Assembly (NCBI GenBank): GCA_002434245.1
Contig: DJJR01000075.1
Coordinates: 1 to 52,964 of the forward strand
From: Pelosinus fermentans
GTDB lineage: Bacteria > Bacillota > Negativicutes > DSM-13327
Direction: 5' to 3'
Length of the DNA stretch: 52,964 nt
Both the position numbers and the translations under genes were made by a program. The notes beneath the pieces are model-generated. The model did not search any database, was not told where the DNA came from, and saw nothing but the letters and a program-made list of their open reading frames with translations. How positions within the stretch are numbered: position 1 is the stretch's first letter; every line of letters begins with the position of its first letter. This document shows positions 31,251 through 38,125 of the stretch, piece after piece.

Positions 31251-33506
31251 TCAAATTTGCACTACATGACGCACTTCTTTTAGCTTGCCAGACTCCGCTG
31301 CAACAATCTGTTTAAAGAGTGGTACTAAATTAGGATCAAATTGTGTACCTGCACAACGTTCAATCTCTGCAATAGCCTCTTCATACTTCATGGCTTTACG
31401 ATAAGGACGATCATTCGTCATCGCATCAAAAGCATCGGCGATAGATAAGATCCGACACGCTAAAGGTATTTCCTCATTCTTGATTCCTAGCGGATATCCT
31501 TGTCCATTCCACCATTCTTGATGTTTTAATATCCAATCCGCAATTGGTAATAACTCACCGGAAGACTGCGCCATTCGATAACCGATTTCACAATGACGTC
31601 TCATAATTATAAACTCTTCATCTGATAAGCGGCTCGATTTAAAAAGGATGTGATCAGGTATACCTACTTTACCAATATCATGAAAACGACCTAAAAGACG
31701 TAAGTCAGGTAATCTACTCGACTCTATCCCTATCGCTTCTGCCAACTTTACGACTAAGATCTCCAATCGATCAATATGCCCATCATCAACAAAGTCACGA
31801 ACCTCCAGGGCTTTACTAAGAGTCTTAACGATGGAACTCCGAATACTTTGGCTGCTATGTAATTTTTCCCGATACATATTATCATCAGCAACTTTAAATA
31901 TATCCGCTACACTTTGCTTAGGATAAGCTTTGACACTAAATCCAATGGAAATACTAAGGGGAATTTTAGTATTAGCCTCACGAAATTCGCTAACCCGCCG
32001 ACGAATACACTGGCAAATCTCTTCAATATCTGTACTGCTTGAATTATGCAATATCACTGCAAACTCATCACCACCTACCCTTGCTACTTCAGCAATTCCT
32101 GAAAAGCACTCTTTAATGATCATAGCAGCACTAATGAGAAGCTCATCACCAGCCTGATGTCCAAAAGTATCATTTACTAATTTAAGACCATCAATATCAC
32201 ATATCACAATTCCAATAGAACTCTGGCAATTTCTTTCCAGCTCCTGCAGCTTCTCTTCAAAATACACTCGATTATATAATCCGGTCATTCTGTCATGCAA
32301 AGCATAATATTGAAGTTTTCCCTCCATATCTTTTCGATGGGTAATATCCCTGACAATGGCAATGATTTCATTAGCATTGATCGCTATAATTCTTACTTCC
32401 TGATATCTGATCATTTTCATTTCTTGATATTGATATTCAAAGAATTCAATCTTTTCCGTTAAAAGCGCTTGTTTAATCTTCTCCACCAAAATTTGCGGAT
32501 TCTCCATCATTAAGAACTCTTCTAATTTTTGCCCAATTTTCTCTTCCTGATTAACTTTTGAAGTAAACTCCTTACCGTTTTTATAAGAAAGTACGATGCC
32601 AGAGCAATCCAAAAGGTATATCGAATCTGGCAGCGCATCAATTAACCTTTGATTCCGGCGTTGACTTTTTTGTAACGCTTCATATAACAGAAAATTTCCT
32701 AAGGAAATCGATGTGAGCTCGGCAAAACTTTCTAACATTTGTAATTCTTCTTTATCAAAAACATGCTCCACTGTATAGTTCATGCTAAAGACACCAATAA
32801 CTTTTCCCTCGGCTTTCAAAGGAATACCAATACCTGCTTTTAAAAGATTATAAACCGGGTCGCGTAATCGGTCTTCCCACTCATGATATCTTGGAACAAT
32901 AACGATATCTCCGCTTTCCCATACTTTACCGATAATACCTTCACCTTTTTTTACACGTTCCTGAATCTGATCTAGCGCAAATCCTTCTATCACTTTTGAT
33001 ATCATAGAATTGTCATTCTCACTAAGTAAGTAGATATATCCAAATTGAGCTCCAGTTATCTCCATCATTTTTCTAACCACAATCTTCAAAAGATCATCTA
33101 CCATAAAACCTTGCATAAGGGTGATGGATGCTTCATGTAAAGCATACAAACATTCATTTCGCCTATTTATTTTTTCCTCTCTATATAATAACTCATCAAA
33201 TTGCTGTTTTAATTCTTCTTCAGAAGCAAGCAACTCTTCATATGTTGTCATAATCTCTTCATTTTTCTTCTGCAGTTGCTCTTCAGATTCTCTAAGGAGC
33301 CCAGAACTACGGGAAATGAGTTGATATAACACTAAGGCTGTAATCGCTACAAAAAACCATCCTTTTGCAACCTCTATTTTAATTACCATTCCTGGATCTG
33401 AAACGAGACTGTTTACCAAATAATCAGAAAATAATATCCACAGGACACTGCTAATTATATACATTACCGTGATTTTGAAGCCAATAGAATATTTATTTTG
33501 AAACAT
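31251..33506 (-). CDS. Membrane sensor with GAF, PAS, GGDEF and HD-GYP domains
   Basis: This probable c-di-GMP metabolic sensor has 751 residues. There are two membrane helices (about 9-30 and 47-64), a coiled coil (70-115), a GAF domain (about 125-275) and a PAS domain (about 290-395). A GGDEF domain with intact RVGGDEFAV and DIDGLKLVNDTFGHQAGD follows, then a C-terminal HD-GYP domain (about 575-745) with FHDIGKVGIPDHIL and HCEIGYRM. The GYP loop reads KHQEWWNGQGYP, a variant of HHExxDGxGYP. No RxxD inhibitory site precedes GGDEF. It may make c-di-GMP, degrade it, or both. AAGGAG precedes the ATG. The 580-bp leader carries a structured RNA element, a terminator and a perfect palindrome. Confidence 0.9.
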   Translation of the reverse strand: MFQNKYSIGFKITVMYIISSVLWILFSDYLVNSLVSDPGMVIKIEVAKGWFFVAITALVLYQLISRSSGLLRESEEQLQKKNEEIMTTYEELLASEEELKQQFDELLYREEKINRRNECLYALHEASITLMQGFMVDDLLKIVVRKMMEITGAQFGYIYLLSENDNSMISKVIEGFALDQIQERVKKGEGIIGKVWESGDIVIVPRYHEWEDRLRDPVYNLLKAGIGIPLKAEGKVIGVFSMNYTVEHVFDKEELQMLESFAELTSISLGNFLLYEALQKSQRRNQRLIDALPDSIYLLDCSGIVLSYKNGKEFTSKVNQEEKIGQKLEEFLMMENPQILVEKIKQALLTEKIEFFEYQYQEMKMIRYQEVRIIAINANEIIAIVRDITHRKDMEGKLQYYALHDRMTGLYNRVYFEEKLQELERNCQSSIGIVICDIDGLKLVNDTFGHQAGDELLISAAMIIKECFSGIAEVARVGGDEFAVILHNSSSTDIEEICQCIRRRVSEFREANTKIPLSISIGFSVKAYPKQSVADIFKVADDNMYREKLHSSQSIRSSIVKTLSKALEVRDFVDDGHIDRLEILVVKLAEAIGIESSRLPDLRLLGRFHDIGKVGIPDHILFKSSRLSDEEFIIMRRHCEIGYRMAQSSGELLPIADWILKHQEWWNGQGYPLGIKNEEIPLACRILSIADAFDAMTNDRPYRKAMKYEEAIAEIERCAGTQFDPNLVPLFKQIVAAESGKLKEVRHVVQI

Positions 33507-33593
33507 AATATCAACTCCTTACTTCTATAACTCAGAAAATCGTATATTTTTTAGTTCGACAATATTTTCCTTTTTCCTGCGAAAATTCAAACA

Positions 33594-33625
33594 AATAACC
33601 GTCTGTCGTACGACAGACGGTTATT
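33594..33625. repeat. Perfect 32-bp palindrome upstream of the GGDEF/HD-GYP gene
   Basis: AATAACCGTCTGTCGTACGACAGACGGTTATT is perfectly self-complementary: the arms 33594-33607 and 33612-33625 enclose GTAC. It lies between the upstream terminator (33731-33776) and the ATG at 33506. It could be a second hairpin in the leader or a symmetric protein-binding site. No T-run of terminator quality follows. Confidence 0.7.
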
Positions 33626-33730
33626 CCATTAGCCATCAATATTAATTTTGTTTATAAAATGATTTGTCTCACAACTTATTTGATCCTGTAAATCGATACA
33701 CCAAATTATTTAATTCAACAGTAAACGAAT

Positions 33731-33776
33731 TAAAATAAAAACGAAAGAAGGATTCTATAATAGAATCCTTCTTTCG
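33731..33776 (-). terminator. Terminator downstream of RNA element A
   Basis: Leftward, a 16-bp perfect stem (arms 33776-33761 and 33757-33742, beginning CGAAAGAAGGATTCTA) is followed by TTTTTATTTT. It lies 15 nt beyond element A and about 225 nt before the GGDEF/HD-GYP start, the position of a riboswitch expression platform. Confidence 0.85.
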
Positions 33777-33790
33777 CTAATGAAATAAGT

Positions 33791-33945
33791 AAACCCATGA
33801 TATCGTTTCTTTTATATGTCCAAACCTGCCGCTAGCAGGTGGGCATCACAGATTGGCTTTTGCCATCCACTCAAAGGAGGTCCGACAGCTACCAGATCAT
33901 TAGATTCCCTATTTATAAAAGTAGGTTGGACATATATAAGATAAC
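33791..33945 (-). ncRNA. Structured RNA element, copy A (candidate riboswitch leader)
   Basis: This element of about 150 nt on the minus strand is strongly similar to copy B (35885-36037). A closing stem pairs TATATGTCCAA (33935-33925) with its complement (33822-33812). Inside are a conserved TTTTATAA segment, GAGTGGA, GGCAAAAGC, and GATGCCCACCTGC forming a 6-bp hairpin ACCTGC/GCAGGT. A conserved ACGATAT-ATGGG block (33805-33794) follows the closing stem and can pair with ATGAT at 33900-33896 inside it, suggesting a pseudoknot. There is no ORF. It lies in the leader of the GGDEF/HD-GYP gene. I do not recognise it as GEMM, ydaO, T-box, ykkC, ZTP or other classes I know. Confidence 0.7.
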
Positions 33946-34034
33946 ATATATCACAGGTAGATCATTTTCTGCTAGTTAAACAGCTGTTGACTTTGGGATG
34001 TTCTTGGCATCAAACCGTCTTTCACATTAAATAT

Positions 34035-34063
34035 ATAATACCATATCAATTATTAAGATGCAA
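34035..34063 (-). promoter_or_regulatory. Promoter upstream of RNA element A
   Basis: The minus strand reads TTGCAT (34063-34058), 17 nt, then TATTAT (34040-34035). The same TTGCAY-N17-TATTAT layout precedes copy B. Start would be near 34028, about 85 nt before the element. It begins only about 24 bp after the amidohydrolase stop region. Confidence 0.6.
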
Positions 34064-34086
34064 AGCCATTTGCATAGAATATGAAG

Positions 34087-35784
34087 TCAATCCGCCTTGT
34101 ATACTAGTTTGCCATCAAAAAAGGTCATGAGAATTTTCGTCTTATCTATATCAATAGGATTCACTGCAAATAAATTTTGATCAATTACCACTAGATCAGC
34201 AATCTTCCCCACTTCAATAGAACCAATTTCATGTTCCATAAATAAAGTATAGGCACCATTTATAGTAAAACTTTTGATCATTTGCTCTACAGTGGCCCGC
34301 TCTCCTTTATTTAAAAGATACCTTTCATCATCCATATCTGTAATATCTTCTACACCATGTAAGATACCGTTATCAATATTACGTGTGACACCAACATCTA
34401 TCGCTAAGAAAGGATTGGGCACAGCTGTGGCAGGATAATCGGAAGAAGACGCTACAGTGATCCCTTCACGAAAAAAAGTACCTAAAGGAAATTCCAGATT
34501 AGCACGTTCACCTATGAACTGATAATCAACATTATACCACCATTTAGGACCTTTAAATTGCCAGTATGGCTGTACGCTAGCAACTACCTTCAGTTCTTTA
34601 AAGCGCAATATATCTTTTTGATCTACAAGCTGTAAGTGTGTAATGGTATTACGATAGTCTCCTGCTGCCGTTTTATTATTAGCGTATTCTAAAGCATCCA
34701 ATACCTTTCTAGTCGAACCATCGCCCGTCGAGTGAACATGAATTTGTATACCACACTGATTCACTGTATAAAAAGCATTCTTTAGATTTTCCATTTCCCA
34801 CAGAAAATCACCATAATAGTCCTCGCCTTTTCCAGCTTTTATACTATAAGGCTCTAATAAATAACTAGTACAGCCTTCAATTACCCCATCCGTAAAAAAC
34901 TTTGCAGTAATGACTTGGAGCAAAGGAGTCTGATACTGTTTTTTCAACTCTTTAATATGGACAAGTTGGCTAAACAGATTCTCTCGGGTATTAACCGTCA
35001 TTGCGCCACGAACACGCAGCTGCAGTTGTTTCGCTTTTTGCATTTCATCGCAAGCTTTAAATATGACATCAAAAGGCACGCTTGCCATACAAAGAATACT
35101 CGTAATACCAAAACGATGCATCTTCTTCTGGAAGGCAGTCATTGCAGTAATATATTGATCCAAACTATATTCAGGCAAGGCAATCAGCCACATAGCCCAT
35201 TCTTTTAGAGTTCCCCACAACTCACCATTACTCTGATCCGTTTCTATAACGCCGCCTTGAGGTACTTCGGTTTCCGAAGTTATACCATTTATCTCCAAAG
35301 CCTTGGAATTTACCCATAGGGTGTGACCATCATGTGCGCGTAAAACGATAGGAATCTCGATCGTAACAGCATCGAGATATTCTTTGCGAGGCCCTTTAAT
35401 CAACTCTTCACCTGTTAATATGCCCCATGACCAGCCTCTGCCATAAACCATTTTAACATCTGGATGCTCTGCAATAAACTTCTTTACAGCCTCCACATAT
35501 CCTTCAATGCTATTTATATTAAATAGCTGAACTTCGTAAAGCTCTGATAAGGATAAACCAGGTGGATGAATGTGACTATCGATCAAACCAGGCAGTACCA
35601 TCTTCCCTCCCAAATCAATAATTTGAGTTTTATTACTTATAAAATTCTGCACTTCCTTATCGCTGCCTGTAAACAAAATTGTATTATCCTTAATTGCCAC
35701 TGCTTGATGTATCTGATCTTGCTCATCAGCAGTATACACTACGCCATTTTTCAATACGATGTCAGCTACCATACAATTAGTCAA
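34087..35784 (-). CDS. YtcJ-like metal-dependent amidohydrolase
   Basis: This amidohydrolase_3-family enzyme probably hydrolyses a C-N bond in a small cyclic or acylated amide. The 565 residues have the usual beta-sandwich start (ADIVLKNGVVYTADEQDQIHQAVAIKDNTILFTG) and the metal motif HxH in GLIDSHIHPPGLS. Later ligands lie in HVHSTGDGSTRKVLDAL and TITHLQLVD, the catalytic Asp is in ASSDYPATAVPNP, and the C-terminal end is IGSIEVGKIADLVVIDQN. There is no signal peptide. A longer frame from 35916 was rejected. The TTG at 35784 has GGCAGGTGG 8 nt upstream, while the nearest ATG (35772) is too far. It is preceded by RNA element B and a terminator, so expression is probably RNA-controlled. Confidence 0.85.
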   Translation of the reverse strand: MTNCMVADIVLKNGVVYTADEQDQIHQAVAIKDNTILFTGSDKEVQNFISNKTQIIDLGGKMVLPGLIDSHIHPPGLSLSELYEVQLFNINSIEGYVEAVKKFIAEHPDVKMVYGRGWSWGILTGEELIKGPRKEYLDAVTIEIPIVLRAHDGHTLWVNSKALEINGITSETEVPQGGVIETDQSNGELWGTLKEWAMWLIALPEYSLDQYITAMTAFQKKMHRFGITSILCMASVPFDVIFKACDEMQKAKQLQLRVRGAMTVNTRENLFSQLVHIKELKKQYQTPLLQVITAKFFTDGVIEGCTSYLLEPYSIKAGKGEDYYGDFLWEMENLKNAFYTVNQCGIQIHVHSTGDGSTRKVLDALEYANNKTAAGDYRNTITHLQLVDQKDILRFKELKVVASVQPYWQFKGPKWWYNVDYQFIGERANLEFPLGTFFREGITVASSSDYPATAVPNPFLAIDVGVTRNIDNGILHGVEDITDMDDERYLLNKGERATVEQMIKSFTINGAYTLFMEHEIGSIEVGKIADLVVIDQNLFAVNPIDIDKTKILMTFFDGKLVYKAD

Positions 35785-35835
35785 CTTTATATCCACCTGC
35801 CTTTTTTCTGCCCCTTCGCAGCATTTTATATAAAG

Positions 35836-35863
35836 AAAAAAAAGACTTACCCTATGATAAGTC
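35836..35863 (-). terminator. Terminator downstream of RNA element B
   Basis: Leftward, GACTTATC pairs with GGTAAGTC (8 bp, one G-U) around a 4-nt loop, followed by eight T residues ending at 35836. It lies about 20 nt after element B and 52 nt before the amidohydrolase start, again an expression-platform position. Confidence 0.8.
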
Positions 35864-35884
35864 CCTTTCCAATAGAAAAGATAA

Positions 35885-36037
35885 AGCCCATAATATCGTC
35901 TCTTTGATATGTCCAAACCTGCAGCTCGCAGGTGGGCATCCTAGATATGCTTTTGCCTTCCACTCAATGATGGCTCGGCAGCCAGATATCATTAAATTCC
36001 CCAGTTATAAAAGTAGGTTGGACATAAAAAAGATAAC
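35885..36037 (-). ncRNA. Structured RNA element, copy B (candidate riboswitch leader)
   Basis: This second copy of the element at 33791-33945 lies 2.1 kb away in the leader of the amidohydrolase gene. Shared blocks in order are: ATGTCCAACCTACTTTTATAA, in pieces under 20 nt; GGGAAT-TAATGAT; TTGAGTGGA; GGCAAAAGC; GATGCCCACCTGC; GCAGGTTTGGACATAT; AAAGA-ACGATAT-ATGGG. The closing stem ATGTCCAA/TTGGACAT is kept. ATGATATC (35992-35985) can pair with GATATTAT (35897-35890). Loop sequences differ between copies while stems stay paired, as expected for RNA. No coding potential is seen. Confidence 0.7.
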
Positions 36038-36073
36038 GTGCATTTCAGGCATTTTTTTTACTGCGATGTATAC

Positions 36074-36102
36074 ATAATATCATATGAATCGTCTTAGTGC
36101 AA
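36074..36102 (-). promoter_or_regulatory. Promoter upstream of RNA element B
   Basis: The minus strand reads TTGCAC (36102-36097), 17 nt, then TATTAT (36079-36074). Start near 36067 would place the element about 30 nt into the transcript. The rest of the gap to the ABC transporter stop (36103-36220) is AT-rich, with no gene and no clear terminator. Confidence 0.65.
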
Positions 36103-36220
36103 AGTCCTTTATAATTTAGTTTTAGGAGCATTTTTCTGTTTAGGAAGGTTAATATACGACATACGTGCTTATTCTTTAAAATGCGCATTTTTGCGTTTCA
36201 AGATATGAATTTTTTCTATC

Positions 36221-38107
36221 CTAAACATTATATTCTCTCAATATTTTAAACTGATCAAAAAACATCTGATAATAGACTCCTTCGGTTTGGATTAAGAAAT
36301 CATGATTACCTTCTTCCACGATTTCACCATGATCAATTACTAAAATATTATTTGCGCCGCGAATGGTATTTAATCGGTGAGCAATGACAAAACTTGTGTG
36401 TCCCTGCATTATTTTTAGCAACGCATCCTGTATATGTATTTCGGTACGAGTATCAATGCTGCTTGTAGCCTCATCCAAAATAAGAATCGACGGTTTAGCT
36501 AAGATCACTCTTGCAATCGCTAGCAGCTGTCTTTGACCTTGACTTAAATTTGCGCCATTTTCTGATAGCTGAGTTTCATATTGCTTCGGAAGCATTGAAA
36601 TAAAACGATGTGCATTAGCCATGATTGCTGCTTCTTGCACTTCTTCATCAGTTGCATCAGGCTTTCCATATTTTATATTTTCTCTAATTGTACCAGAAAA
36701 TAAATATGCATCCTGCAGTACAATACCAAAACATCGCCTCAGGCTATCTCTGGTATACTCTCTAACATCAATTCCATCAATTAATATCCTTCCATCAGTT
36801 ACATCATAAAATCGGGTAACTAGGTTTACAATCGTGGTTTTTCCTGCACCTGTAGGCCCTACAAGCGCAGTACTACTACCTTCTGCCGACAAAAAGTTTA
36901 CATTTTTCAATACTGAAATATCTGGTCGATAACCAAAACTAACATTTTCAAAAACAACATGTCCTTTAGGATTGTTTAATATTATAGCGTTTGGCAGATC
37001 TGGGGTTTCATCTTGCTCATCAAGAATATCGAATACTCTCTCTGCACCAGCAATACCAGACTGTAAAAGATTAAATATATTCGCCAAATCATTTAAAGGT
37101 CTGGCAAATTGTCTTGAGTAGCTTAAAAAACTAGCAATAACACCAATCGTAATTATACTTTTTATTGCTAGGATACCACCGATAATAGCAATCAGAGCAA
37201 TTCCAAAATTATTAATTACATTCATAAGCGGCATTAAAAATCCTGACCAAATTTGTGCTTTCAAGCCTACTTCACATAATTTCATATTTACATCATCAAA
37301 CGCTGCAATTACCTTATCCTCACGGTTAAACGCCTTTACGATCTGTATGCCTGAAATTGTTTCTTCAATATGACTGTTTAATCTCCCGAGTTCTGCCTGC
37401 TGCTCTTTGAATAATTTACTTGTTTTATTAGCAATAACACGAGCAAGTAAAATCACCAAACAAGCAGTAAGTAAATTGACTACAGTAAGAAAAGGACTCA
37501 ACACAATCATCATCGTCAGAGAACCAATAATCATAATGGAGCCAGATAATAATTGTGTCGTTGACTGAGATATCGTTCCGCTTACATTATCAATATCATT
37601 CGATAATCTGCTCATTAATTCTCCATGAGGATGAATGTCAAAAAAGGCAACTGGAAGAGATTGAAGTTTTTTAAATAACCCCCTTCTCATATCTGCAATA
37701 ATCCGCTGGGACATCCCTGCCATAAGCCATCCTTGTAGAAAAGTCAAAATTCCACTAGTCACATATACAAAAATTAAGGCCATCACCACTATTTCTAATG
37801 CACTAAAATCAACAAAGCCATTGGAAGCAGACATCGTATCAATAGAAAGGCCGATCAAATAAGGTCCTAATAGAGTAAGTAACGACTCCGCTATCAGAAA
37901 TAATAAAATATAGGTTAACACATTTTTTTCCTTACCTATGTAATACCATAATCGCTTAAAGGTTGCTAAAAAATTTTTAGGTTTAACAATTGGGCCTCTT
38001 CCACGGCGTCCACTCAGACTCCCACGTATTCCTCCCACGTTATCAGAATTCAGTGAATTACGCACTTGATTCTTACCTTCTGTTTTCTGCTCATCTTTTT
38101 GAGACAT
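36221..38107 (-). CDS. ABC exporter half-transporter, catalytically complete subunit
   Basis: Membrane plus ATPase fusion of the multidrug/lipid exporter type, 628 residues. A basic, Gly/Arg-rich N-terminal extension (residues 1-45) precedes six membrane helices (to about 345). The ATPase domain has Walker A GPTGAGKT, the Q-loop in GIVLQDAYLFSG, signature LSQGQ (variant of LSGGQ), Walker B ILILDEATSSID with the catalytic Glu, and the H-loop IAHRLNT. It lies 18 bp after the partner gene. The pair resembles heterodimeric exporters such as BmrCD or TM287/288. Substrate is unknown. Confidence 0.92.
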   Translation of the reverse strand: MSQKDEQKTEGKNQVRNSLNSDNVGGIRGSLSGRRGRGPIVKPKNFLATFKRLWYYIGKEKNVLTYILLFLIAESLLTLLGPYLIGLSIDTMSASNGFVDFSALEIVVMALIFVYVTSGILTFLQGWLMAGMSQRIIADMRRGLFKKLQSLPVAFFDIHPHGELMSRLSNDIDNVSGTISQSTTQLLSGSIMIIGSLTMMIVLSPFLTVVNLLTACLVILLARVIANKTSKLFKEQQAELGRLNSHIEETISGIQIVKAFNREDKVIAAFDDVNMKLCEVGLKAQIWSGFLMPLMNVINNFGIALIAIIGGILAIKSIITIGVIASFLSYSRQFARPLNDLANIFNLLQSGIAGAERVFDILDEQDETPDLPNAIILNNPKGHVVFENVSFGYRPDISVLKNVNFLSAEGSSTALVGPTGAGKTTIVNLVTRFYDVTDGRILIDGIDVREYTRDSLRRCFGIVLQDAYLFSGTIRENIKYGKPDATDEEVQEAAIMANAHRFISMLPKQYETQLSENGANLSQGQRQLLAIARVILAKPSILILDEATSSIDTRTEIHIQDALLKIMQGHTSFVIAHRLNTIRGANNILVIDHGEIVEEGNHDFLIQTEGVYYQMFFDQFKILREYNV

Positions 38108-38125
38108 ACCACTACATCTCCTTAC

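Noticed and set aside
33791..33945. Copy A as a c-di-GMP (GEMM-I or II) riboswitch, tempting because it precedes a GGDEF gene
   Set aside because: The required GEMM-I segments (CACGCACAGGGCAAACC-like, GNRA tetraloop and receptor) are absent, and the GEMM-II pattern does not fit.
35566..35907. Plus-strand ORF of 113 codons over the start of the amidohydrolase and part of RNA element B
   Set aside because: It is antisense to a clear enzyme gene and to the conserved RNA, has no ribosome-binding site and low-complexity composition.
33791..36037. The two similar segments as ends of a transposon or composite mobile element carrying the amidohydrolase
   Set aside because: They are direct repeats with promoter and terminator structure, no transposase is present and no target duplication is seen.
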